Source: Eremomyces bilateralis CBS 781.70 (Eukaryota; Ascomycota; Dothideomycetes; Eremomycetales; Eremomycetaceae). Taken from it: a DNA stretch of 64,000 nt. Both the position numbers and the translations under genes were made by a program. The notes beneath the pieces were generated by a model, which was given only the letters and a program-made list of their open reading frames with translations, was not told the DNA's origin and searched no databases. Positions 1 through 11,621 of the stretch are shown in pieces; the first letter of the stretch is position 1, and every line of letters begins with the position of its first letter. The stretch lies in contig NW_022985067.1 of assembly GCF_010015585.1 (NCBI RefSeq), forward strand, positions 2,138,920 through 2,202,919. Reading direction: 5' to 3'.

Positions 1-629
1 TCGATGATTTTCCCTCCTCCTCGCTGCCACGTCTTGATGGCCTCGGGGGGATGTGGGTGCGGGGACAGGGATTCCGGTTTGACGTCGCCGTTCGACTGCG
101 GGAACACTCCGGATCCATACGCAAAGGCATAGCGTATAGGGGCCCGGAACTGCCAGAGGATCTGTCGCAAAGATTCCTTGAATTCCTCGTTGATGATCAT
201 GTGTTGGTTGAACCCAAAGGTCCGGTGCGGAAGCTGATCGAACTTCGTGATGTTCCAGTCCGGCTCATCTTCCCAGCCCGGAGGAAGAGACTCGTTAGAG
301 GAGGTTGATGCACGAGATGGCGTCTCCCACGTTGAACTACTAGTTGACCCTCCTTTGATTTCCGAAGTAGATGAACTGGATGATGAGGGAGGCGCCTCTC
401 TCGATTGCGACGACTTGGGCTCCGGAGTCGCGGAAGCGAAGGGTTGGATCCGGTTGAACGAGTGTCGGGACTGCCGGCAGACAAAACTAGAGGCCGAATA
501 GGATAACGATTGACTGGGTAGACGGTGTCGGATCCTGCTCAAGAGCTATACCAGCCCGATTAGCTACCCTCTGCTTCGAATGGGAATGCGACGGCTTACA
601 GCGGGAGCCCTATACGACGCAATATTCAT
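1..629 (-). CDS. TAM41: Tam41/Mmp37 mitochondrial phosphatidate cytidylyltransferase, 3' part outside window
   Basis: Tam41 makes CDP-diacylglycerol in the mitochondrial inner membrane, the first step of cardiolipin synthesis. I read exon 1 at 629..600, a 54-bp intron at 599..546 (GTAAGC donor, GCTAATC branch site, TAG acceptor), and exon 2 from 545 off the left edge. The short first exon supplies the only usable ATG: exon 2 has a stop just before 545 and no in-frame Met after it. The N-terminus is rich in Arg and Ser with almost no acidic residues, as expected of a mitochondrial presequence. A Ser-rich linker follows, then the nucleotidyltransferase start with the conserved FRAPIRYAFAYGSGVFPQ stretch containing the Gly-Ser of the active site. 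About 191 residues are visible; the C-terminal half is missing. It is divergent from BIR1. Family identity is confident; the first exon is inferred from splice signals. Confidence 0.88.
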
Positions 630-1025
630 TTTTTAAGAGGGAAATGGCTATGACTCAGTCCGAAGGGCAGTGATATGAAAGCAGAGGAGCCCATCTCTTT
701 TAAGTCAACATCCTTGAGGGACGAATGAGAGTCAAATTGTTTGTATATCCGATTGTAGTTGGAGTGTGAATCGGATATTGCGGCGGATCTCGATGGAGCT
801 GTCAATTGGTGCTAATTGCTAAGGACACATGTCGTTTTTGGTTCCTGTAGTGCGCTGTAAAAAGCAGTCACGTGGCATGCGGGCAGAACCGCGTCCGGCT
901 CCACTTTTATATCCCTGTCTCTCACAACCAAACTCCAAAGTGTAAACAACCATTCGGTCTCTCCCAACTTCAACCACAATCCCTTCAATTGTTCCTCTTC
1001 ATTATTCTTTGATCGCGACTCCAAG
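630..1025. promoter_or_regulatory. divergent TAM41/BIR1 promoter region
   Basis: There are 396 bp between the two start codons. It contains a CACGTG E-box at 869..874 (in GTCACGTGGC), and the BIR1 side is CT/CA-rich just before its ATG, as in many fungal 5' leaders. I see no coding sequence here. Shared regulation is inference from the head-to-head arrangement. Confidence 0.5.
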
Positions 1026-3606
1026 ATGGCGGTTCCAGAGGAGGCTTATACCTATGCTGGAAGGCTTGAAACCTTCAAGGCTGTGCATCATCTCACAAAA
1101 CGCCGCGCATCATCCACCAGGAAGAAGGGCGCGACAGCGGTAGAATGGCCGCATGCTTCCCCGGCGCCAGAAGAGGTACGTCGCTCTCGTAGGGCTTGAT
1201 CATGGACTAGAAGTACTCATATCTCTCTAGCTCGCTCGTGCGGGGTTCTTCTTCAAGCCGTCCGCCGATAGTCTCGACAACGCCATGTGCTTCTGCTGCC
1301 AACGAAATCTGGACGGATGGGAGCCCAACGATAATCCGGCGGTCGAACATTATGCCCACGGCAAAGACTGTGCATGGGCTGTTAATTGCTATTTTGGTCA
1401 AGGACTAGATGAGGACCCGTTGGACGCAGAACTCCTGGCGATGCGAAAAGCGACGTTTACAAGCAACTGGCCTCATAAAGGGAAGCGTGGTTGGAAGTGC
1501 ACGATAAACAAAGTAAGACTCGATGACATGGGCGGCGACATGATCCAACTGACATGTTGTATTAGCTTGCCGAAGCTGGGTGGTGCTACAATCCAACACC
1601 AGAGTATGACGATTACACCACCTGCCTCTACTGCGGTTTGTCGCTTGATGGTTGGGAGCCAAAGGATGATCCTTTGTATGTGGACCGATTCTTTTCTGCC
1701 ACAACAAATCTAACTTTACACAGAGAAGAGCATCGGAGGCGAGCTGAAGGCTGCGATTTCTTTAGACTTGCGGATGAACATGCGGCGACACGAAAACCCG
1801 CACGTTCGAAGAAGGCTCGAGGGTCCACTGCGTCGAAAGCATCTAGACTCTCTGTCCAGTCTACCATGACTGTATCAGACACGCCTTCATTCATCTCTGC
1901 ACTAGAAATGCCGGCTGCCGAAGATGATAGCATAATGACCACCGATACGGTGGCAACAACCACGTCTACCGCAGGAAAAGGGCGTAAAGGCGCTTCGAAA
2001 TCCAAACCGACAGCTAAGTCGACGCGTAAAAACACGCGTACAAAGAAGAAAGAGGTGGAAGACGCAGAGACGAGCGAAGAGCCATCTCAGCCTCAAGAAA
2101 TACAAGGGGCAGACGCACCTCCGCCGAAACGAAACGCGCGGCGTAAACCAAGCCAGCAGGATATGTCGCAGTCAGAGGTGACCGTGTTGGACTGGCAGCC
2201 TAAACGAGTTACCCGCGGCAAAAAAGCGAACGCCAAAGAGGAAAAGAGAATAAGTGAAGATGCAAGCCAGCTTCACGACGACTTGCTTCCTGTCGTTGAG
2301 CCTTCGCAACTGGAGGAAAAGCCCGCTCGACCGAAGAGAGGAACCAAGCGAACCAGCGATGGCATTTCCAAGGTTGATTCGTCCGTCATCATTGTGGAGA
2401 TGCCCCAGGTGCAGCAAGAACAGCCAAAGAAAGGCCGGCAGACGAAGGCGAAGAAAGGGAAGAAAGCAGCGGCTACTATAGAGTCGGAGACGGATGTACC
2501 ACAGCCTGTACCTGCGGCCAAACCTACCCGTAAGAGAGCGAACACCAAGACACGCGCCGCGAAACCGAAAGAGCCGAAGCCGGAGCCGGAACTCGAGCAG
2601 GAACCTGAGTTGGAACCTGAGTTGGAACCTGAGTTGGAACCTGAGTTGGAACCTGAGTTGGAACCTGAGTTGGAACCTGAGTTGGAACCNNNNNNNNNNN
2701 NNNNNNNNNNNNNNNNNNNNNNNNNNNNNNNNNNNNNNNNNNNNNNNNNNNNNNNNNNNNNNNNNNNNNNNNNNNNNNNNNNNNNNNNNNNNNNNNNNNN
2801 NNNNNNNNNNNNNNNNNNNNNNNNNNNNNNNNNNNNNNNNNNNNNNNNNNNNNNNNNNNNNNNNNNNNNNNNNNNNNNNNNNNNNNNNNNNNNNNNNNNN
2901 NNNNNNNNNNNNNNNNNNNNNNNNNNNNNNNNNNNNNNNNNNNNNNNNNNNNNNNNNNNNNNNNNNNNNNNNNNNNNNNNNNNNNNNNNNNNNNNNNNNN
3001 NNNNNNNNNNNNNNNNNNNNNNNNNNNNNNNNNNNNNNNNNNNNNNNNNNNNNNNNNNNNNNNNNNNNNNNNNNNNNNNNNNNNNNNNNNNNNNNNNNNN
3101 NNNNNNNNNNNNNNNNNNNNNNNNNNNNNNNNNNNNNNNNNNNNNNNNNNNNNNNNNNNNNNNNNNNNNNNNNNNNNNNNNNNNNNNNNNNNNNNNNNNN
3201 NNNNNNNNNNNNNNNNNNNNNNNNNNNNNNCGCCACCCCCACCACCGCCTCCCCCCCCAAACCCGCCTGGCATCCCTCCGACCTCGAAACCCTCTTTCTC
3301 CCCTCTCCCACCACCAAATCTACCCTCCCCCCGCACCTCCGGAACCTCACCAGCGTTTCCCCTGCGCCCGGCAGCAGCGGCGACGAGCGCAACAAGGAGA
3401 ATCGGCCGAGCATGGGGCAGGTGTTGCGGCGGGTAAGAAAGGGGTTGAGCGAGGAGGAGAAGGGGATGACGGTGGAGGAGTGGGTGGTGTGGAATGCGGC
3501 GAGGGGGGAGGAGAAGTTAAGGTGGGAGTGTGAGCGATTGGTGGGGGTCTTTGAGAAGGAAGCGGGGAGGGCGGTGGAGGTGATGGAGGGGATGGAGACG
3601 GCGTGA
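1026..3606 (+). CDS. BIR1: Bir1, survivin-like chromosomal passenger protein with two BIR domains
   Basis: Bir1 is the survivin-type subunit of the chromosomal passenger (Aurora B/Ipl1) complex at centromeres and the spindle. Exons are 1026..1175, 1231..1512, 1566..1675 and 1724..3606, split by introns of 55, 53 and 48 bp. BIR domain 1 (about residues 8-95) shows CFCCQRNLDGWEPNDNP followed by His and Cys zinc ligands. BIR domain 2 (about 115-185) shows the parallel CLYCGLSLDGWEPKDDP with its His and Cys. A long Lys/Ser/Glu-rich low-complexity tail follows, then Glu-Leu-Glu-Pro repeats entering the gap at 2690. After the gap the C-terminus is conserved-looking (MTVEEWVVWNAARGEEKLRW). The frame before the gap differs from the frame after it, so either the gap length is arbitrary or an intron lies in it. 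The start is the first ATG and precedes BIR1 directly. Confidence 0.9.
2595..2689 (+). repeat. 12-bp coding minisatellite (ELEP repeats) in BIR1
   Basis: The unit GAGTTGGAACCT repeats about seven times from 2607 without a mismatch, after one variant unit (GAGCAGGAACCT) at 2595..2606. Each unit encodes Glu-Leu-Glu-Pro. The array is cut off by the run of N, so its true length is unknown. Confidence 0.95.
2690..3230. other. assembly gap (541 N)
   Basis: An unbroken run of N begins inside the BIR1 minisatellite and ends in C-rich, Pro-coding sequence. The repeat probably caused the assembly to break. The length need not be real, because the reading frame does not carry across it. Confidence 0.99.
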
Positions 3607-6597
3607 GAAGAGATTCACTGGATTAGTGATTGGATTTCGATTTGGAAGGATATCGTCATGACTGGGCAGAAGGGCGTTGGTTAGTGGCGTTTGTTGGTTA
3701 ATGGTGGGTCCCGAGGGAAAGGGGCAGTCCCCTTAGATGGGGAAATCCCGTTTGTGTGAATGTTTTGGTCGGTCATAGGCACGTTTAAAGGCGTTTTATA
3801 GGTTTCTTTAACGTCTCATTGAATGCAAACTTGCTCTTCCAATCATTCTTCCGATTGTGTCAATTTGTTGAGTCACAGTTCGTCAGCGCCAATCTCATTC
3901 CATCATCAACTGGCCACGCAAACGGAGGTTCTGCGATGGCATAAGTATCGCCCCAACTGCATGCCACCGTACTATCGCTGTCCATCGCCTCGGAATATTT
4001 CGCGTTGCAGAATTCCGTTTCGCCAGTTCTCCCCCCTTTCTAGAAGGATTAACTGTATACAAATATCGAACCAATTGTCTGGCATAATAAGCAAGAATTC
4101 AGCCGCGTATACCATCGTCAGTCTATGTATATCTTAACTCTTTAGAACGCCACTTCGGTGGCATAAGTAGTCATTCATTGAATAAGACTGCCTGCAAGAG
4201 GGTTTATTGCTCATACGATACATCTTTTTGGTCCATCGTGCCAGCAATTGAACATGTAGACAAAGACTGTTTGATCTGGAATCCTAGGATAGCACCGTAG
4301 GGAGTCATGGCTCTCCTAGTGATCATGGAGGTAATCCATTACCTGCTCATCCATGTTAAATTTTTGAATATTTTGCATTGCTGTCTCGTTCCGAACACTC
4401 CACAACAGAAAGGAGGTCAGAGAAGCAGTAAACTTCTCTGATAGCCAGAACACAGTAGAGACTACGGAGTGGGCCGAAAAGCATGGAAACCGACTGTCTT
4501 CACTGAGCCGTCATCCAGAAACCGGGGCAGTGGACGTTTCGCTCGCGACCCACATCATCACACCCTTCGCATTTTCCAGATGGGAAAGTTGAAATTTTCA
4601 CGAATCCGCAGCCTCCTCATGAATGACGAATCCAAAATCGTCCGTTGCTAGTGAGTCTGATCTCACTTGTATCGAGGACGTGGACAGCCTTTCCCTCTTG
4701 TTAGATTAAAATGGTGTGCAGAGAAATTAGCTCAGCATCAGGTCTCCTACAGATTCTTTGGTGCAGTGCAGAGTGTTTCTTACTTAATAGGATGAGATTT
4801 CAGAAGAGTGTGGCTGTGGAGCGGAGTCGGCACTTTCGGGGGGACATTGTGCTGAGGGAGTAAGAGCTCAGAAAATTGTATGAAATATTAGGGCAATATC
4901 TATCACAACCTCTGAAACAAACTCTGGTTCACATAGCTTCCTGCCTTCTATTTTTGTGTCGAAATGAATAGCCAGGTTAAGGATAGAGATACCAACAGTG
5001 GCTGTTAGGGATAGTGCAGGGTCAACCTATTCCGATTTCCGTTTTCTCCAAATGACTCCATCCAAAATAGCTCAAGTGGCCCGGTCCAGCTTGAACAAAA
5101 ATCCCTGAAAAAGGTATAGAAAAGGATAAGGATAAAAAGAATCAGTTCCCAAGGGAGAAAGGGGATGACTCGTCGACTGACGTCCCCAAGGAGAAGCGGG
5201 GGAGTTAACAAGTGGTCGAGATATATTGGTTAAAATGCCTCGAGGACAATATCGATCTCCTTTGTCTCTACTCAAAACTGCTGCCTACGGGAACATATTG
5301 CTTAGGTAGTCCTCTATCATCATCTAATACGAAGGGCGTGGCGCTACGAGACATATCGGGTGCACCACCGAGCGAACATGATTCGCAGGCAAGCGATGAT
5401 GGATTACCAAGGATACATTATAGTTCACTTGATCTTGGTCCCTGTATTTCCGACGATGAGATTTATGGTGTTCTCGAGAAACTGTTGGCATTTGTTGCAA
5501 GTCCACTACGCCAAAAGGGGAACCCCTCAGTTGGGAGTGTAGGACTTGTTATTTTTACTTGATAGCATTCGATTCCCGATACGTCCGGCTGCATAATTAC
5601 AAAGGATCCCATAGGTTCGAGGTACGCCATATAGCCCTACATGGCTCTTGGGCACTACGGTTCAGTTATTTCGGCGGTTCACTTCAAGGATCACTGGAAT
5701 CTCGTGCCTCTGCGACAGATAGACCTGGATTCTTCCCCTTAGCCAACCTCTTTCAATCCGCGATGCCGTTGATCATCCGACCCATCCTGAGTGGCGGACA
5801 TTGCCACATCACCTCAAGTTTTTGCACATTAATATCAAGTCAGGAAGGGTGGCTCACCTTGGGTCCACCGATTCAACATGTGGACTCTGTCGCCATTGCG
5901 GTAGATAATTGGAAATGTAGACTCGATCAATAGCACTTCATGTAGATAAGTACTACCAGAGTCAACTTGTTTGATCAGGGTCCGATATTGTGGCCCATAT
6001 CAGTGTGATGCCTACCAACATGCTCTTATTTATCCCATTCCACAAGAGCATTCCTAGCAAATGAGCGGTTTCCACACCCTTCCTGAAGAGTACGCCCGGA
6101 AATCCTTCACGAATTTGGATATAGGGGTTATGTAATCAGAAATCACTGCATCCCTGGATATAATCCGTCCGATGCTGTTCGCTAACTAGACAATGACTGT
6201 TCTTGAACAGGGCTCCTCGACGAAAATCGTGATCCTCTGGCGGAACGTATAAACACCTCGCTGTGGATTCAGGCAACACTACTGGAAACTTTACGAACGA
6301 CTGAACAGATACGGTGGACGGACTCATTGAATTGTTTTACCAGACCTAGGAAACGTAGACACGGAAACGAAGTCAACAGTCCAACTCTGACCACTAAGCG
6401 CTACAAATCCCGCTCAGCAGCTTGCGAAATACTTCTGTACACCGGAGCATCAACGCCAATCGTCCGAGGCATGATCGGAGCTGTCGAACGCCTAATATGG
6501 ACGGAATTTACCAGTTTGACGGCTCACTCATCTGACTTCTTCTCCTACCCACTCTCATCCTCGCCCTCAACCTCCGTCGTCGCTATTCTCCATTCCA
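3607..6597. other. intergenic, no gene recognised
   Basis: About 3 kb between BIR1 and the membrane protein gene. Open frames here are short (at most about 125 codons). They show no family motif and no splice-linked extension, and several begin at non-ATG codons. I see no tRNA or repeat array. It may hold decayed sequence. Confidence 0.5.
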
Positions 6598-7868
6598 CTA
6601 CTCATCCAGGTCGAGGAAATCAATCCCAATCTCCGCCTGCGCAGCCCCCTGCTCAGCCGCCTTCTTCAGATAAAGCTGATAGCTCGCCTTGAAAGCTCTG
6701 AACACCATCACCAACTGCTCTCCCCAGCACAGGTACAGCTCTAGCAGCAAGATATTCACCAAGGCCAGGATCATCGCGGTATCGATGACCATCAACTTCC
6801 CGATGATCAACAAGACACGCTTAAACGGGCTCGTGAGCCCCCTCGACTCTTTCTTCATCGCCACCGGATTCACGCGATACTTTGTCTCTTCCACGACCAT
6901 CAGCTCACAAATACTCCCATCCATCGGCACGATTGTCTCCTCGTCAATAGGGAAATAAGCCGCCTCTAGCCTCACCAATAAAATCTCCATCCGCACCGTG
7001 ATAAACAAGTAGTACAGCACCGAAAAAACCGACATGCACGTCGTGAGCACTAGGATGTTCATATCGGGATTTCGGTCCAACGCGACCATCTCTGCGGCCA
7101 TCCGCGCCATGCTAATCACCACCTCATTTGTGATGCCCCACATCGCAGCGGTGAGAGAGATCGCCTTCCATCCACGACGCGCGTGCGCGAGCCGGCTGCC
7201 CATGCGTTTGTCGGACGGCATGGCGATTGTGGCGTGGGTCCAGGCAGCGTGGAGAGGCGCAACGGCGGCAGAGGCGATAGCGACGGCGATGTAGTTGCCG
7301 ACGGGGAAGCGGAGGAGCGCCGCGAGGAAGTAGTGCAGGGACCCAAAGGCGACGAGGTAGAGAGCGCCATAGTGCAGCGCGCGATAGCTGGAGAGGGGAC
7401 CGGCGAGGGAGCGGAGGTGGGTGCGGAAGGTGCGGATGTGGCGAGTGAGGGGGATGGCGGGGATGGTTGTGGATTCGTCGACGAAGAGGGGGTCGTCGGG
7501 GTGGTCGTCGGAGGAGGGTTCTTTTTCTTTTTCGACGAGGGAGATGCGGAAAATGGTGGTTGGCTTGGAGGACTCGATCATGGCGCAGGTGGACATGACA
7601 TGGCCGACGCTATAGTGGATCTGGGAGGGTAGTTAGTATGGCCGGATGATCTTGATATTTTGATGTTGACAATGGGGAAGAGGCGTACGGTATAGAGCAT
7701 GAATATAAATGCGAACACAGTCGACCACAGGAGCGAACCACCCCACCAAGGAAGCGTAGGATCGAACTGCTTCCACGCGATCATGGCCTCCGCATCGATA
7801 TCAAAGAGCCTTGGATCCGTGTGAACTCCACGCTTGACAGCATGGCTGATGGCGCGTGCGACCAGCAT
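6598..7868 (-). CDS. multi-pass membrane protein of unknown function
   Basis: Two exons, 7868..7689 and 7620..6598, join in phase 0 across a 68-bp intron (GTACGC donor, ACTAAC branch site, CCCAG acceptor) to give 400 residues. I do not recognise the family. About six hydrophobic segments are visible: near residues 45-60 (end of exon 1), then five in exon 2, starting with LHYGALYLVAFGSLHYFLAALL and ending with a long helix around LMVIDTAMILALVNILLLEL. The start is the Met before LVARAISHAVKRG. An upstream open extension to 8105 begins at an ATG but is low-complexity and looks like leader sequence. Good coding character and a clean intron make it a real gene; function is not assigned. Confidence 0.75.
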
Positions 7869-9229
7869 GTTGCCTAGATTTGACGATAACGGAACTACAA
7901 TGAGAAAACCAATCAAAGAAATTAAATCAAATGGGTAAGAAATGATAATGGGAGATGAAAGATCGTGATGTTGGAATGAAAAACGGAAGGAAAGGCTAAT
8001 ATGTATGGGATAGAAAGGAGATGGACGAGGTTGATGGCTTGGTGGGCGAGGCTGTCTTTTTACGCTGGCGCCTTGAAGGAGCGGAATCCCAGATCCCGTT
8101 GCCACTCGGAGTCTCGATCGTTAATGAGAGCTGACGAGGAATTCGATGGAGTGAGGCTATGCTGTGTTTGGAACGCCGCATCCAACCCCTGAAGGTATTG
8201 ATATCCCAGATGTCACTATCCCCAATTGGGTGATGAATCAGGGTGGTGACGACGCCCAAAGGGAGCCACGTGATCTTTGTATCGCCATGATGTTAGACCT
8301 GGACCGGGAGAGCATCGGTTATGAGGCATTGAGGCAGCACGTGATTAGTCATTCTTTGTATTTAAACTCTCATTTGTATAATTAGTTTCTTAATAAGACA
8401 CGTTTCGATCCAACAATGACATGGTTTCAGAGTTGAAACAGACTGGAAATATTTGCCTCTGCAATCTGCATATTCCATGAGACCGGTAGAATGCTTACTT
8501 AGGTAAAGTAGCCGTGGGAAAAAGAGATTCGAACTGTGCAGCTGTGCTCCAGCTGTTAAAGGTCACGTTCACTAAGACTAAAATTTATGAGAAAGTTGGA
8601 TTGTGGAAAGATCTACTGTCAGAGATCAGGCTTTCAGGATATCTCTTATTTTTCGGGACCCGCCGGTCTCCAGACCGCGCCCCCATTTCTCAGTCGTATT
8701 TAGGTGGTCTAGCCCCCATGGTTCCCCCGTGGTTCCCCCGTGGTTCCCACGTGGAGGAGCATCCCACACCCCACGATATCACCAATGCTTCTTTCTTTGC
8801 TTCTTCGCTCGTTTTGAGGAAACCAAGGTCCCCACGACCATCAATTGTATACAGAACATATAAGATGAGCGTATTCCCGTAGTTTGTACGCTCATTAAGG
8901 ATCAAGATCAATCAACACTTTCAATTCTTGGTAATCAAGTGCTATCCTGCTGAAGTCGCATCTCCAGATCACCTGATCAACGGAACAGCTGTACTCTGTC
9001 ATCTACTGATATCCATATTGTATTTCAGAAGAGGAAGACAAAAGCACTCTCTAATATATACCGTGAGAAGATGTTTTTTCGGAGAGAAGGTAGAACTTCA
9101 AAACGTGTCAAGGGGAAAGGGAGGCTAGATACAAGGAGATTGCCTACAATACCGGACTGTAAGCTGTAAGAACTCATCCTCCTCCTCATCGCCATCATCA
9201 TGATCGTCATCAACCCAAGCAACATCACC
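7869..9229. other. intergenic, membrane-protein promoter and laccase 3' flank
   Basis: 1.36 kb without a recognisable gene. Two CACGTGAT boxes lie at 8267..8272 and 8338..8343, 71 bp apart, upstream of the membrane protein gene. A short direct repeat lies at 8719..8749. A TTCGAA-type motif at about 8526 resembles a tRNA B box, but the arm does not pair. Confidence 0.5.
8719..8749 (+). repeat. short 11-bp tandem repeat
   Basis: The unit TGGTTCCCCCG occurs almost three times in tandem, and the last copy changes into a CACGTGG box. It is too short to say more. Confidence 0.7.
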
Positions 9230-11621
9230 TTACACACCGGCTCCCGGGCCTGAGATAGCGTCGGGCAGCAGCTTCCCTGGCGCAAAGAGACCCGAATCCT
9301 CGTCCACGCCGACGCGATCCGGACTATTCCAATACCTCTTCCACTCAATGCAACCCTGATTGTAATCGTCCAAGTTGCCAATGGTGCTAAGGATCTCGTC
9401 CTTGCGCTCCACAAACTGCATGCTCAAGCCTTGGGATGCGTGCCATGCCTGCAAGAAAAGTTAGCGTCGGCGTGCTCAACGAGTGGTTCTAGCTGTTCCG
9501 ATTGTTCTGAATGCGTGCGAGGGGGACGGTGTGTCTTACAATATGGCAATGCATCAGCCATGCGCCTGGGTTATCGGACTGGAATGCCAGAAGCATCCAG
9601 GCTCCATCGGGGCTTCCTGGGAGAGTGGCAACATCGCGTCGCACGGCGTCCTTGAAGTTGAACGAGTCCAGGGTGTAGGGGAAGGCTCCGACTCCACTCC
9701 CGAGAAGCCAGAAGTCGTGGCCGTGCAAATGAATGGGATGAGGGAGCGGGCGTGTGGGGTCATTGCGGATGACCCAGAAGTACCACTGATATCGTTAGAT
9801 GGATTCCTTGAGCATGCGAGTTGTTTTCCCATCGGATGGGTTTCTCAATTTCGTTGTGTATGGGATGGGATGATTCGTTCACCGGGACTGTGTACGTACC
9901 GTGTCTTTCTCTGGCATCTCAACTACGCTCATCCGAGTATCATACGGCGTTCCATTCTTGACGTAGGAAATCGTTGGCTCCTCCCAGTTGACGTCCATGG
10001 AGCTCCCATTGATGTACCAGTTCACAATATTTTCGGCTCCGCTCCCTAAAGTAATATCCAGGGGCGTCACTTGCTCCAGGAAGGTGTCGGACGGTACCTA
10101 TGTATGGATTACGATTAGACACCAGGCTGAAATCCGAAACATCAGAGCACTCACCGGAAGCGGCAGGAAGGGCTTGAAGGTCTCATCATCGCAGGTATCC
10201 GTCATCGTACTACCCGTCGAGGTCGGATTCTCGTCCGGCGCGCCCTCGTAGCTCAGGATGGCGCCCACCGTCACATCGGCATTGTTGTAGATGTCCGCCT
10301 TGCCACAGAGAGCGCTGCCAGGTTGAACACGGAGCCAGTAGTTGGAGGCGGGACCGTCCTGGTCCGCGGTAAAGACGACATCGTAACGCTGACCTAAAAG
10401 GAGAGTCAGAATTAGGATGCAATCGTTTGGGAAGAAACTAACCAATGTTGATCTTCAGATCGGTGGTTTCGTATGGAACCACCGGAACGTAATCAGCCTC
10501 AATGACTGTGAACGGATGGCCGTCCTGGTATCGTGTTAAAGGGTCATCTCATTCCAATAAGGAAAGCAGTTTCGGACGTACCATTGACACATGGAAGAGA
10601 TGATCAACCGCCGTATTCACGAATCGGAGTCGGTATCGCTGCCCCTTCACGACATTGATCTTCTGGTACTGGCCGTTCCCATTCCCATCGATCATCGTGC
10701 CATTGACCAAAACTGTGTCACTGGGCGGAGGTAAACCTCCACCGTACAGCGCTCGCCATAGAAGCATCCACGTCTGATCGTAGTACCAGTCTGAGAGCGG
10801 AAGCACCCCAAGATCTGAAATCATCGTCAGCGTCAGTCAATTCGCGATGCCTGTCCTATTTCGGCGTTACCTGTGTTATAATTGGTGTTCGCCGGCCCGT
10901 CAATGATAATGGTACCTACGACCCCCTCGCCGTATTGAGCGGAATGGTGGCTATGATACCAGGTTGTGCCGTGTTGGGTGGCTTTGAACTCGTATGTCCT
11001 AGTCGTCCCGGGGGCAAGGGGACCTGGAACAGTATCAGTCAAGTTCTGGAGCTGCAGGCAAATGGCTCATTCTTACATTCCGTGACACCATTGGTTCCAT
11101 CCTGCTTATTGCTATTCAATTGCCGGAGACCATGCCAATGGATCGATGTTCCATTGTCCATGACATCGTTGTGAACAATGATTCGGATATTATCACCCCA
11201 ATCTGCGAAACGTTAGCGGATAAACTTTGTTGCGTCTACAGTCTCAACATACTTGCTCTAATGGTTGGTCCCGGGTATTGGCCATTAATCAATGTGCACC
11301 ACTTCTCTCCATGGCCATCAGGATTGCATGTCGTATTCGTAAGACGCAAATTAAACTAAGGATATCTATAAGTTGGTATTCCAGGCGTGTTCAAGTGAAT
11401 CAAAGTACCGTTTCCGTTTGGCCTGTGGATGGCCACGATTCATGGGGGTTCGTATTGATGTCAAACCCATCCGTCCAGCAGTTTCTGCTGTCTGGTCCAT
11501 TCTCGCATGCCTGTCTTGGTTCCAGGTTACTGGAGGCGGCGCGGCTAAAAGGAATGGTAGCCCCTTGAATCAGGCCGGCGAAGGCAAGAAGAGCCGGGAC
11601 GAACTGCGAAATCGGACTCAT
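9230..11621 (-). CDS. secreted laccase (asco-laccase multicopper oxidase)
   Basis: Laccases oxidise phenols with reduction of O2 to water outside the cell. Ten exons: 11621..11409, 11355..11253, 11202..11077, 11023..10871, 10814..10582, 10524..10443, 10393..10155, 10097..9900, 9785..9540, 9448..9230; they give 603 residues, and every junction restores family sequence. A signal peptide (MSPISQFVPALLAFAGLIQG) and short propeptide are followed by three cupredoxin domains. All four copper motifs are present: HWHG (His127/129), WYHSHHSAQYGEG (His171/173), HPIHLHGHDF (His465/468/470) and HCHIAWH (His528, Cys529, His530, His534). The residue ten after the T1 cysteine is Leu539. DSGL, the asco-laccase C-terminal processing motif, lies at 582-585, followed by an 18-residue tail. 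The gene sits at the edge of the repeat island. It appears intact. Confidence 0.93.

Noticed and set aside
5212-5562. 116-codon open frame in the 4-6 kb region
   Set aside because: It starts at GTG, not ATG, has no motif and no supporting introns.
8515-8540. tRNA-like TTCGAA box
   Set aside because: The flanking bases do not form a five-pair T stem and no acceptor or anticodon arm follows.
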